Shown here piece by piece: positions 35,101 to 43,574 of a stretch of 64,000 nucleotides of DNA; within the stretch, counting starts at the first letter, position 1, and each line of letters begins with the position of its first letter. The translations under genes were made by a program, and so were the position numbers. Source of the stretch: DATKHR01 sp036557365 (GTDB lineage: Bacteria; Acidobacteriota; Vicinamibacteria; Vicinamibacterales; CAVVIG01). A model generated the notes under the pieces. The model worked only from the letters and a program-made list of their open reading frames with translations. It did not search any database and was not told the origin of the DNA. Where the stretch lies: assembly GCA_036557365.1 (NCBI GenBank), contig DATBHR010000060.1, positions 33,332-97,331 on the forward strand, in the 5' to 3' direction.

Positions 35101-35180
35101 GGACGTATCTGGCCATCCGCGGTCAGTCGAAGGAAGACCCGCTCCTGCCTGAAGTCCGCCGGCGCGCCGCCGGCGGCTGA
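32160..35180 (+). CDS. Membrane Ser/Thr protein kinase with TPR-like extracytoplasmic half
   Basis: 1006 aa. Residues 3-20 are a zinc ribbon (C3, C6, C17, C20), followed by a linker. The kinase domain spans about 82-365, with GTGGMG at 89-94, ATP lysine K111, HRDLKP at 207-212, DFG at 227-229 and MAPE at 273-276, so it is catalytically complete. A single membrane helix lies at about 382-404. The remaining 600 residues begin with a beta domain like those that bind small ligands, then at least eight TPR-like helical pairs (FDEAFQSFSKSVSLDPNFGLGYAGMG). This layout is common in Acidobacteriota-type kinases; targets are unknown. Confidence 0.93.
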   Translation: MVCPQCGKRNDASVAACLYCGASLPLSAQAWTSSSGLATFGPTRSIPGDDDETAIPLASTSGGGAPAEGGSLQPGLVFGKRYHVIRLLGTGGMGAVYQAWDQELSVAVAIKVIRPEVMADPVVAAEIERRFKRELLLAREVTHKNVVRIHDLGEIDGIKYITMKYVNGADLATVLKAHGKLSVARTLRIARGAISGLVAAHGSGIVHRDLKPANVMIDGDEALIMDFGIARSMTEAIARPALAGAGLSSTISPSDTTPEGTAIGAIVGTVEYMAPEQAHGLPVDQRADVYAFGLILYDMLVGRRRIDLAGNALVELQQRIEQAPPPPRSVAPDVPEALSRIVAHCIEPDPQKRFQSTLELEAALDRLDENGEPIPVRRVFGMPVLASIVLLALALLGGSWWYASRLIPVAQHDPVSVLIADLNNTTQDPAFDRTLEPMLKLALEGAGFISAYDHSAISRSLGVKPPEKLDERSALELAVKQGLGVVVSGKIEPQRGGYELTLKAAEAVTGNVLTTASGRAAGKDQVLATATRLAASVRQALGDETSESAQRFATQTFTATSLEVVRAYATGAEALSRSRFDEAFQSFSKSVSLDPNFGLGYAGMGIAASNLDKQQDAQTYIKEAVRHLDGMTERERYRTRGLFYMLTNDYPNCVKEYGDLIARYAADAPARNNLALCLSHLREMPRAVAEMQQVVKILPQRRLYHENLALYAAYSGDYQTAEQEARSIDKPGFLGLLPVAFAQLLQNQVQPAIATYKSMTQTDAQGASYTIAGLADIALYEGRFSEAADMLKDGAAADLASKDPDRAANKLVAMAYAELLRQKPAAATAAADRALAASSAVKIRFLAGRIFVEAGDAAKARALSAGLASELQAEPQAYAKIIEGEIALKNGEARQAIKAFTDSSALLDTWMSHFDLGKAYLAASAFTQADSEFDRCLARKGEVLALFLDEEPTYGHLPQVFYYQGRAREGLNTSGFVESYRTYLAIRGQSKEDPLLPEVRRRAAGG

Positions 35181-35187
35181 AGTCCCG

Positions 35188-38100
35188 CTACTTCAACTGC
35201 ACTGGTCCTGTCATCCGCGGGTTCGTCAAGTCAGGCCGATCGTCGAGATACACCAGCACGGTGTAGCAGCCTTTCGCCGTCACCACAGGATTCGTCATCG
35301 TCGTGGTCGTATCCCAGTTGAACTGGAAGCCGCCCGACACCGATCGGAAGCTGCTGTTCCCGGTCGATCCGTTGGGCATGCTGTACAGCGTCTCCCTCGT
35401 TCCGACGGACGATGCGACGCAGCCGCTTTTTGGAACCGCACCGTTGTAGACGCTCTCCATTTTGAGGAGCGTCGTGAGCGCGGTTACGGCCTTTCCCGAC
35501 GCGTCGAACAGCTTCCAGTTGATCGGAACCGCGCTTCCCTGCTGCGCGGGACTCTTCAAGGGCGAGAACGACACCGTATAAGTCGTCGATCCTCCACCAC
35601 CGCCGCCTCCGCCGCTTCCGACGACCGTGATCGAGACCGTCGCTGCGTTGGAGGCGCGACCCGGATCCACATCGTGCGCCGCATACGTGAACGCGTCGGG
35701 ACCCGTATACCCTTGCGCGGGCACGTAGGTAAACGCACCGTTCGCACTGAGCGTCAGCGTTCCATGCGACGGACCGGCCACGAGCGTTGCTGTCAGCGTT
35801 GGGCTGTCATCGTCCGCATCGTTGGCAAGGACGCCGGAGGCCGCGACGGCGAGCGGTGCGCCCGCGTTCGTCGAATAGCTGTCGTTGTTCGCCACCGGAG
35901 CGTCGTTGACCGCCAGGATCGTGACGAAGTTCGACGGACCGCTCACGGTGTTGTCCGCGTCGGTGAATTGCGCCACCGCAAAATACGTGAAGTTCGCGTT
36001 CGGCAGCTCGGTCGGATCGACGAACGAATAACTGGCCGTCCCGAGCGACGCGGGCACCTGACCCGCGAGCGTCCTTGTCTGCGTGGCGTCATCGGTTCTC
36101 GATCGATAGACCGCGTACTGAAGCACCGTGCCGACGTTCGGAGGCGTCCAGTCGAGCCGAATGCGGTGAAAAGGACCTCCGGTGCACGCGCCGATGCCGA
36201 TGACGCATGCTTTCAACTGATTCGGCGGCGTGTTGCCGGCCGCGACCGCTATCGCGGAGTCGACTTCGTCGGCAGGATCGCCGATGTCGCCTCGACCGAT
36301 GTCGCCTCGTCCGATATCTCCGCGACCGATGTCGCCGCGACCGATATCACCGCGGCCGATGTCTCCACGACCGATGTCGCCGCGGCCGATATCGCCGCGC
36401 CCGATGTCGCCGCGACCGATGTCACCGCGGCCCACGTCCAGCGACATCGGCCCGAGAATCAGATTGCCCGCGCCGTCGGTGAACAGGCCGCCCACGTTCC
36501 GACGGCTGCCGAGTTGCTGCAGGTGGAGGTTCACCCAGTCGTTCGATCCGGGATTCAGCTGACCGATCGTCCCGTCGAAGTTCAGGTCCTGCGCCGGAGC
36601 GCTCGTTGGATCGAGATTCCAGTCGAGGGAACCGGCCACAGTCGGCGCATCGACGCGAACCATGGGCGCGGGCGCGGGATTCAGAAAATCGGTGCCGTTG
36701 CAGAACCGCTTCGCGGCCGACCCGATCGTCGCCCCACTCTGGGGCGCATACCAGCCGGGCCGGTACCGCGCGGTTCCGCTCTGCGCGAACAACGGAGCGT
36801 CCACCGGGAACGCTTCGTTGATCCCGTTCATGACTTCGGCCGAGTAGTCCATGTGAGGCACGCCGGCGTCGACGTCGTTGAACAGTCCGCGCAGCTGAAA
36901 GAGGTAGTTCATCACGCTCAGGTAGTTCGGCTTGCAGTTCGGCTCCTGCGGAATCTGCGGCGCCCCGGCATGCGACAGCTCGAAGGTGTGCCCGAGCTCG
37001 TGCATCAACGTGGACCCCTGCATGAACGGCGTGCCGACAGGTTTCCCGGAGATGTCGTCGAACGAGCCCAACGTGACCATCGCGTCACCGCCCGGCAGAT
37101 CGGCCACGCCGGAATTGGTCCGCGGGACATGGAAATTCGAGTTCGTCGCCTGGCACGTGTCGTCGGCGGTCCCATCGGGATTGAGGCACGGGGCGACCGG
37201 CAGACCAACGCCGTGCGCGAACAGCGCGTAGCGGAACATGTCCTTCCGGTTGTGATCGAATCGACGCTCGCATACGCCGCCCGGCCCGTCCTGTCCCGGC
37301 TGGTCACACGGATCGCTGCCGTCGGCGTTCAGCGGCGGCGGCGTGTTGACGAGCTGATCTCTGAGGAACTTGAATCCGGTTTTCCAGCCAACCGTTCCCG
37401 GATAGTCCGAGAACTGACAGACCCACGGCGGATCGCCGGCGCCTCGCGCACAGACAGTCACCGCTTCGTCAATCTGATCGCCGCCGCGCGCCATCGGCGC
37501 CGGAATCACGTACGGCGACGATTGATAGTTGTTCCCGACGTCGAAGTGCACGTTGATGCCGGGCAAGGAGTCGGGGTTCGTGACGGATGCGTTCTTGAAG
37601 ACGTCGCCCATCATGTCGAGCGCGGCTTCCGTCGGCAGGTGCGAATGCGCCGGCTTCGCGACGCCGCCGTACATCGTTCCGTCCGCCGCCGTCATGTAGC
37701 CGACCTCGACGAACAGGTCCTTGTGATTCTTGTTCGCGCCCATCGCGGCGAGGTTCGGCAGCGGCTGGTTGTTCGGATCGTAGAGGGTGGCCGTCGACTC
37801 CTCCCAGATGTCGAGGAGGCCGTCGCCATCGGTATCCTGCACCGTCGTGCTGAGCACGACCGCGCCCCACGTGAGGCAATCGAAGCTGCTGAATCCAACG
37901 TGGTCAACTGAGGTCGTCGTCGACGCAGAGCCTGCGGGAATCGTCACGTTGAAGGTCGGGCTGTCCCACGACGGACCGAGCGCGCCGACGAAGGGATTGA
38001 CGATCGGCGCCAGCCCGGGAACAAGCAGGCGTTCCGACTTGTTGGCCTGCGCGCTGCCGACGATGTGCGTCATCTTCGCGGCGCCGGGTGAACTCTGATA

Positions 38101-38796
38101 GAACCCCTGGACCGTCTGCGTCATCGACTGCGTGCTCTGATTCATCGTGTAGCCGCCGTCGTAGAGCACGACGGCCTTCAGCGGCATGGTCGGATCGCGG
38201 AACACGACGACGAGGCTGGCGCCGAGAGCGACCGGCACCTGGTTGCCCGAGCTTCCTGAGTCAGGCACTTCGACGCGGTGCGATCCGTTGACGACGATGT
38301 TGCCGTCGGCGTCGAAGGGGAGAAAACGAAGCACGTCGGCGCGGTACGTATAAGTAAGGTGCTGGCCGCTCGACGACCCGGTTCCGCCGCCAGAGCTCCA
38401 GCACGGGGCCGTGCCTGCCGTCGACAAGACCTGCCCGATCGGTCCGCCCGAGGTTGTCAGAGGGTTGCCTTCGAACGTCGCGCCCGTACTGCCGGAGTCG
38501 GGGCCAAGCTTGCTCGACGACACCACCTGCCAATAAAGAAATGCGGCAACGATATCCGCGCGCGCAGGCACGCCGCTGATCGCAATCGATCCGCTCGCGA
38601 TGCCTGGCTTCCCGCTCGCTCCGCCGAGTCCCCGCAGGCCGACACCGCCGACGACGTAGTCGCCGGTGATGAAGTAGTTCTTGAAGAAGCGCAACGCATC
38701 GCTGGTCTGTGCGTGGCTGTCGGACTGCGTGCTGGCAAGCGCGAGAATCAGTGAGAGTACGGCAATGGCTTTCGTCAACGGTGGGTCGGCCCGCAT
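35188..38796 (-). CDS. Large secreted HExxH metalloprotease-like protein with GRGDI repeats and cadherin-like domain
   Basis: 1202 aa from ATG 38796, with a signal peptide ending near residue 29. The order is: an N-terminal beta region; a thrombospondin-3-like acidic DTDGDGLLDIWEE calcium site; a protease-like region with MHELGHTFELSH (HExxHxxxxxH zinc motif) and a later VMNY Met-turn; ten tandem GRGDI pentapeptides; a fibronectin-III-like part; a VCBS/cadherin-like domain (VANNDSYSTNAG...); a Gly8 linker and a C-terminal beta domain. The metzincin-like motif predicts a zinc endopeptidase outside the cell. No secretion apparatus is adjacent. Reading beyond 38796 is non-coding. Confidence 0.85.
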   Translation of the reverse strand: MRADPPLTKAIAVLSLILALASTQSDSHAQTSDALRFFKNYFITGDYVVGGVGLRGLGGASGKPGIASGSIAISGVPARADIVAAFLYWQVVSSSKLGPDSGSTGATFEGNPLTTSGGPIGQVLSTAGTAPCWSSGGGTGSSSGQHLTYTYRADVLRFLPFDADGNIVVNGSHRVEVPDSGSSGNQVPVALGASLVVVFRDPTMPLKAVVLYDGGYTMNQSTQSMTQTVQGFYQSSPGAAKMTHIVGSAQANKSERLLVPGLAPIVNPFVGALGPSWDSPTFNVTIPAGSASTTTSVDHVGFSSFDCLTWGAVVLSTTVQDTDGDGLLDIWEESTATLYDPNNQPLPNLAAMGANKNHKDLFVEVGYMTAADGTMYGGVAKPAHSHLPTEAALDMMGDVFKNASVTNPDSLPGINVHFDVGNNYQSSPYVIPAPMARGGDQIDEAVTVCARGAGDPPWVCQFSDYPGTVGWKTGFKFLRDQLVNTPPPLNADGSDPCDQPGQDGPGGVCERRFDHNRKDMFRYALFAHGVGLPVAPCLNPDGTADDTCQATNSNFHVPRTNSGVADLPGGDAMVTLGSFDDISGKPVGTPFMQGSTLMHELGHTFELSHAGAPQIPQEPNCKPNYLSVMNYLFQLRGLFNDVDAGVPHMDYSAEVMNGINEAFPVDAPLFAQSGTARYRPGWYAPQSGATIGSAAKRFCNGTDFLNPAPAPMVRVDAPTVAGSLDWNLDPTSAPAQDLNFDGTIGQLNPGSNDWVNLHLQQLGSRRNVGGLFTDGAGNLILGPMSLDVGRGDIGRGDIGRGDIGRGDIGRGDIGRGDIGRGDIGRGDIGRGDIGRGDIGDPADEVDSAIAVAAGNTPPNQLKACVIGIGACTGGPFHRIRLDWTPPNVGTVLQYAVYRSRTDDATQTRTLAGQVPASLGTASYSFVDPTELPNANFTYFAVAQFTDADNTVSGPSNFVTILAVNDAPVANNDSYSTNAGAPLAVAASGVLANDADDDSPTLTATLVAGPSHGTLTLSANGAFTYVPAQGYTGPDAFTYAAHDVDPGRASNAATVSITVVGSGGGGGGGGSTTYTVSFSPLKSPAQQGSAVPINWKLFDASGKAVTALTTLLKMESVYNGAVPKSGCVASSVGTRETLYSMPNGSTGNSSFRSVSGGFQFNWDTTTTMTNPVVTAKGCYTVLVYLDDRPDLTNPRMTGPVQLK
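36283..36432 (-). repeat. Ten 15-bp units encoding GRGDI
   Basis: Ten perfect pentapeptides in tandem, encoded by units that differ mostly at third codon positions. The protein repeat is kept while the DNA has drifted, so the repeat is old and under selection rather than recent slippage. Confidence 0.92.
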
Positions 38797-38975
38797 GGTT
38801 TCCCCTGTGCCCGAACCGCGCTTCCGCGGCGCCGACACGCTGATGGAATGAGCAATGGAGACGCGCAATTCTGACAGCATCCGAATCGCGCACGCAAGAC
38901 AGGAGACCGTTAGATCGGAATGTTCTGCGAGCGGAAGACTAATCTCGCGCCCGGCGACGCAGCTGCCGTTGGGAT

Positions 38976-40649
38976 CTACGTCTGCGGTTTGTAGCCGGGT
39001 CCAAACAGGCCGCGGCCTGCGTGAGCGCCGGTGTGCTTGCCGTCGCGCACGGTGACGACGCCGTTGACGATCACAGTGTCGGTTCCGATCGAGTACTGAT
39101 GAGGCTTTTCGAAGGTCGCCTTGTCGGCAACCGTCGCCGGATCGAACACGACGACGTCGGCGAAAAAGCCTTCCTTGAGCGCGCCGCGGTTGGCGATCTT
39201 CATCTGTGACGCCGCGAGGCTCGTCATCTTGCGGATCGCTTCCGGCAGCGGCAGGACCTTTTCGTCGCGCACGTAGTGGCCGAGAATCCGCGGGAAGGCT
39301 CCGTAGGACCGCGGATGCGGTTGCCCAAGGCCGAGTTCCCCTTCCGGTTTGATCGCCGCCGAGTCCGTTCCGACGCTCACCCACGGAAACTGCATCGCGG
39401 TCTTCACATCGTCTTCCGACATCATGTGGTAGAGCGCGCCGACGCGGCCGTCGTTGTCGAGAAGGACGGTGAACAACGTGTCCCAGTCGTCGGCGCCGCG
39501 CTGCTTCGCGATCTCCGACAGCCGTTTGCCGACGATCGACTGATCCTTGTCTGCTGGCACCGACGCGATCTGGATTCCGTCGAACGTCGATCCCGCGAGC
39601 AGATTCTCGACCTCGGTGTTGGCCTCGATGTCGTGTTTCATCCTGGCTCGGAGCTTCGGGTCGCGCAGGCGTTCGAGCATCTTCTCGCGTCCGCCCTCCT
39701 GCGCCCAGCCAGGCAGCGTCGCCTGCAGTCCGGTTCCGCCGGCGGTGTACGGATACTGGCAGGCCGTCACGTCGAGGCCTTTCGCACGTGCGTCCTCAAT
39801 CAGCTGACGGATCTCCGCCATCTGGCCCCAGTTCGCCTTCGCCGCGATCTTCAGGTGGTAGACGACGACCGGAAGCTGCGCCTCGCGGCCGATCTGGATG
39901 GCTTCGCCGATCGCGTCCTTGACGCGGAAGCTCTCGCCGCGCACGTGCGAGATGTAGATGCCGCCGTGCTTCGATGCAATCTTCGCGAGTGCGACGAGCT
40001 CGTCGGTCTTCGTGTACGACGCCGGTGGATAAATCAACGCGGTCGCGAAGCCGAAAGCGCCCTGCTGCATCGCGCGGTCGAGGATGTCTTCTTCTTTCTG
40101 CAACTCCTCGGCGGTCGGCGCACGATCCGCCATGCCGAGGACCTGTTCGCGCAGCATCGCGACGGGCACGAACGACCCGATGTTGATTGACGTTCCCTGG
40201 CGCTCGAGCGCGCGCAAGTAGCCGTCGAAGCCGGTCCAGTCAAGCTTCAGCTTCAGGCGCTGATTCGCGTCGTCGATCTGCTCTTTCGACCAGAGCGCCG
40301 GAGTGTTGCCTTCGCCGACGATCTCCGTCGTGATCCCCTGACGGATGTGACTCTCGCCGTTGCCGTCCTGCAGCAGCGTGACGCCCGACTGTCCCTGCAC
40401 ATCGATGAAGCCCGGCGCGACGACGCGGCCTGTCGCGTCGATTTCCGTACGGCCGCGGCCCGTCACGTCTCCGATCGCGACAATCTTGTCGCCCGCGACG
40501 GCGACGTCCGCACGGCGCGCAGCCGCACCGGTGCCGTCGATCACATCGCCGTGCCGGATGACGACGTCGTACTGTGGTCCACCGCACGCGGCACAGACGG
40601 CCGCCAACAGCAGGAGACCGAGGCTCAATCCGCGCGTTCGGCTCGTCAT
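38976..40649 (-). CDS. N-acyl-D-amino-acid deacylase (D-aminoacylase)-like lipoprotein, metal motif altered
   Basis: 557 aa amidohydrolase-superfamily protein, exported through LGLLLLAAVCAACGG (lipidation at C19 or C22 is plausible). The beta-sandwich start VIRHGDVIDGTGA, the later YISHVRGES and VVYHLKIAAK histidines, GTDSAA and the C-terminal ALKEGFFADVVVFDP all match D-aminoacylases. The first metal motif, normally HxH after GFID, is Q85-G-Q87 here, and the usual cysteine position reads VGEG. Activity may therefore use one metal or a different chemistry. It should act on N-acyl-D-amino acids or D-peptides in the periplasm. Confidence 0.82.
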   Translation of the reverse strand: MTSRTRGLSLGLLLLAAVCAACGGPQYDVVIRHGDVIDGTGAAARRADVAVAGDKIVAIGDVTGRGRTEIDATGRVVAPGFIDVQGQSGVTLLQDGNGESHIRQGITTEIVGEGNTPALWSKEQIDDANQRLKLKLDWTGFDGYLRALERQGTSINIGSFVPVAMLREQVLGMADRAPTAEELQKEEDILDRAMQQGAFGFATALIYPPASYTKTDELVALAKIASKHGGIYISHVRGESFRVKDAIGEAIQIGREAQLPVVVYHLKIAAKANWGQMAEIRQLIEDARAKGLDVTACQYPYTAGGTGLQATLPGWAQEGGREKMLERLRDPKLRARMKHDIEANTEVENLLAGSTFDGIQIASVPADKDQSIVGKRLSEIAKQRGADDWDTLFTVLLDNDGRVGALYHMMSEDDVKTAMQFPWVSVGTDSAAIKPEGELGLGQPHPRSYGAFPRILGHYVRDEKVLPLPEAIRKMTSLAASQMKIANRGALKEGFFADVVVFDPATVADKATFEKPHQYSIGTDTVIVNGVVTVRDGKHTGAHAGRGLFGPGYKPQT

Positions 40650-40673
40650 GGCGCCGGATGATACTTCACGCGC

Positions 40674-43109
40674 TCACAGATACGCGTCCAGTGCGTCCTG
40701 CGCGGCGCGACCGGCCTCGAGCGACGCCAACAGCGATCCCGGCGTCACCGGACATCGCCTGAACACATCGTCGCCGACCGCATCGATGATTGCGGCGAGG
40801 ACCGCGCCGACGCCGGCACCGACCGGCGGCTCGCCGACGCCGCGTGCACCGACCGGCGTCTCCGGATCGGGAATGTCCACTGCGCCGTGTTTCATGTTCA
40901 CGGGAACATCCATGATCGTCAGCGGCTTCGTGTGATGAAAGCGCACGGCGAGCGGGACGCCGTAGTGATGGTCGTACACCGTCCGCTGCGTGAGCGCGTG
41001 GCCGATGCCGAGACAGCCACCGCCGAGAATCTGGCCGCCGAGGCTGCGCGGGTTGACGACGGTGCCGACATCGCCGACGGCGGCGTAGTCGACGAGCTTG
41101 ATCGCGCCGGTTTCGACGTCGACCTCAACTTCGGCGAAGCCGACGACGTACGAGTGGGTCTCGCCGTCGTGCGGATAATTGTCTTTCGCGACGCCCATGA
41201 GTCCGAGACCGGCGAGCGCCTTTGCCGACGCACGCGTCATCGCGTGAATGTCCGACGGCAGCTCGTGCCCGTCGTACCGACCGCCGAGCGCAATCGCTTT
41301 CTGCGCCGCCTGCGCCAGCGTCAGGCTGCCGCCGGGACCGGACACGCGGCCACCCGCCACGTTGTACTGCGCCGGCGAACCGCCGTGCGTTTTCGCCGCG
41401 ATCTCCTGGAGCTTCAGCTTCGCGTCCATCGCGGCCGCGTGATTCGAGCGTGACACGGCGTGAATCGTCTGGCTTCCGTCGGACGTGCACGTCCACGGCA
41501 GGTTCTTGCTCGTATCGCCCCAGACGACTTCGACGAGCTCCCAGGGGACGTCGAGCACTTCGGCCGCGACGCGCGCGGTGTCGATGACCGAGTGTGTGCC
41601 GAGATTGCCGACGCCGGACTGCACGTACAGCTTGCCGTCGGGACGAATCGTCATCAGGCCGTCGTAGTTGATCGAGTAGCCGCCGATGAACGGGCTGACG
41701 GAGACGCCGATGCCGCGAGCCTTCGATCCCATCCGCTTGCCGCTGCGCGCTTTGCGATCGTCCCAGTTGAAGAGCGCCGCGCCGCGATCGATCGCCTCGG
41801 GGACGAACGCGCTAGTGACGTGACTGCGTTTGCCGTCCTTGTCGGGGCCGCCCATCAGCGCCTTGCCGCTCGGCGCGTTGATGCGATGCAATGCGACGGG
41901 ATCGATCTTCAGCCGGTGGGCCGCTTTCGCGAGCAGCGGCTCCATGATCGCGTTCTGCTGCGCCCCGCCCGGCGCGCGCTGCGACGTCGGCGGCGGAGTG
42001 TTCGTCAGCACGGACAGGCCGCGAAAGCGCATCGCCAGCGGCTGATACGCAAGCGAGCACATCGTCGGCGCCGCTTCGAGGTCGAATTGATCCTCGTACG
42101 GACCGGCGTCCTGCAGCACGAACATGTCGACGGCGGTGATTCGGCCGTCCTTGCGAAAACCGATCTTGACGCGCGCGAGGAGTGACGGCCGGCTGCGGCC
42201 GATGAAGTGCTCCTCTTCGCGGCTGATTCGCATCATGACCGGCGCGCCGAGCTTACGCGCGAACAGCGCCGGAACCGTGACGTTCACCGTGCCGGGAATC
42301 TTGCTGCCGAATCCACCGCCCGTGTATTCGCTGATGATGACGACCTGCTCCGGCGGGATGCCGACCCATTGAGCGACCGAGGCGACCGTTCGCGACACGC
42401 TTTGCGTGGAACAGTGCAGGTACAGCTTGCCGTTCTGCCAGTACGCCATCGCGGATCGCGTTTCGAGCGGCTGGTGGCTCGTCGACTGCGTGTGGAATGT
42501 CTCGTCCAGGACGAGATCCGCCTGTTTGAAGCCGGCGTCGAGATCTCCATACACCCACTGCGTGCCGTGCTCGCCGAGGGGCAACGCACCACCGGAGGCA
42601 TTCGCGAAGTCCTGTGCGGTCCACTTGACGGTCTTCAGCTTGCCGCCGACGAACGCATTGCCTTCGCGCCGCGCGTTGGCGCCATCGGGACGCAGGCTCA
42701 CCAAGGGATCGACGACGAACGGCAGCGTTTCGAGGTCGAGCGTAATTCGCTCGACGGCTTCGGCGGCAATCGACTCGCTCGTCGCCGCGACGGCGAGGAT
42801 CGGTTCGCCTTTGTAGACGGGCTCGTTGGTCAGCGCGAGTTCAGGCGCAAGGGCGCCGGCGCCCGATACCGCGTCCTTCGGCGGCTTCGGCAGGTCGTCC
42901 GCCGTCAGGATCCCTTTGACGCCGGGAATCGCCAGGGCGGCCGCCGCGTCGATGCGCCGCACCCGGCAGTGCGGCATGGGGCTCAGCAGGAGCTTGCAGA
43001 ACAGGAGGCCGTCGGCGCGATAGTCTTCGGCGTACTTCGCCCGGCCGGTGACCTTGGCGACGAGGTCCGGTGTCGTGTAGTTGTGACCGAGGAGCTTGTG
43101 GTCGGACAT
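40674..43109 (-). CDS. Xanthine dehydrogenase-type molybdopterin-binding large subunit
   Basis: 811 aa from ATG 43109. KVTGRAKYAEDYR begins the first aldehyde-oxidase/xanthine-dehydrogenase domain and the second follows: YTGGGFGSK, RAPGGAQQNAIMEP and the C-terminal GARGVGEPPVG, whose glutamate is the catalytic base of the family. Moco-binding glycine loops are present. No FAD or 2Fe-2S subunit gene is nearby, and there is no signal peptide. The substrate cannot be read from the sequence (aldehyde, purine or aromatic heterocycle). An upstream ATG at 43157 is less likely. Confidence 0.88.
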   Translation of the reverse strand: MSDHKLLGHNYTTPDLVAKVTGRAKYAEDYRADGLLFCKLLLSPMPHCRVRRIDAAAALAIPGVKGILTADDLPKPPKDAVSGAGALAPELALTNEPVYKGEPILAVAATSESIAAEAVERITLDLETLPFVVDPLVSLRPDGANARREGNAFVGGKLKTVKWTAQDFANASGGALPLGEHGTQWVYGDLDAGFKQADLVLDETFHTQSTSHQPLETRSAMAYWQNGKLYLHCSTQSVSRTVASVAQWVGIPPEQVVIISEYTGGGFGSKIPGTVNVTVPALFARKLGAPVMMRISREEEHFIGRSRPSLLARVKIGFRKDGRITAVDMFVLQDAGPYEDQFDLEAAPTMCSLAYQPLAMRFRGLSVLTNTPPPTSQRAPGGAQQNAIMEPLLAKAAHRLKIDPVALHRINAPSGKALMGGPDKDGKRSHVTSAFVPEAIDRGAALFNWDDRKARSGKRMGSKARGIGVSVSPFIGGYSINYDGLMTIRPDGKLYVQSGVGNLGTHSVIDTARVAAEVLDVPWELVEVVWGDTSKNLPWTCTSDGSQTIHAVSRSNHAAAMDAKLKLQEIAAKTHGGSPAQYNVAGGRVSGPGGSLTLAQAAQKAIALGGRYDGHELPSDIHAMTRASAKALAGLGLMGVAKDNYPHDGETHSYVVGFAEVEVDVETGAIKLVDYAAVGDVGTVVNPRSLGGQILGGGCLGIGHALTQRTVYDHHYGVPLAVRFHHTKPLTIMDVPVNMKHGAVDIPDPETPVGARGVGEPPVGAGVGAVLAAIIDAVGDDVFRRCPVTPGSLLASLEAGRAAQDALDAYL

Positions 43110-43185
43110 GGAGTACCTCGCGCGGCGAGTGTACGCGAGGGGCGCGCTTTCCGACAACGGTCGCGCGTCCTTACGAAGGCTCAGA

Positions 43186-43413
43186 TCAGCCCATGTCTTG
43201 AACGGGCTGCGCCGAAACCATCACCACGTCGACCGATCTCGAGGCTGCACGATGCAGAAGCGGCGATTCGAGGAAGCGCCACGACAGAGCAGCGGGCCAT
43301 TCCGGCGCCAGGTGGAGGGCGCACACCGCCAGAACGGCGATGCCTCGCAATCTGTCCAGCTCGGTGATGCGCGCGCCTTTTTGTGCGGCGCTCCAGGCGC
43401 CGGCATTCGACAT
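43186..43413 (-). pseudogene. Internally deleted acyltransferase-3 (OafA-like) remnant
   Basis: A 75-codon frame joins the typical start of an acyltransferase-3 protein (ITELDRLRGIAVLAVCALHL) directly to what looks like its typical end (LSWRFLESPLLHRAASRS). The eight or so helices that should lie between, about 300 residues, are missing. It occupies most of the 465-base gap between the molybdoenzyme and the radical-SAM gene. I read it as a decayed gene, although a short expressed peptide cannot be excluded. Confidence 0.5.
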
Positions 43414-43574
43414 AGCAGGCTTCTCAGATATTGTCGGCCTCGCGGTCCAGGAGCATCACTGGCGGCCGACGACGGCTGACGCGTGACCCGGCTCGGACGC
43501 CGATATCTCGATTTGCCGCGGTTTTTCGACCGGCCAGATGGTTCGGCCGCCGTCGCGCTGAGGTAGACTGCGGC

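Noticed and set aside
36283..36432. Possible CRISPR array
   Set aside because: The 15-bp units are contiguous with no spacers and encode an in-frame pentapeptide.
35674..37911. 745-codon plus-strand frame opposite the large protease gene
   Set aside because: Shadow of the minus-strand gene; the translation is Arg/Val-rich with no domains, while the opposite frame has signal peptide, HELGH and cadherin-like motifs.
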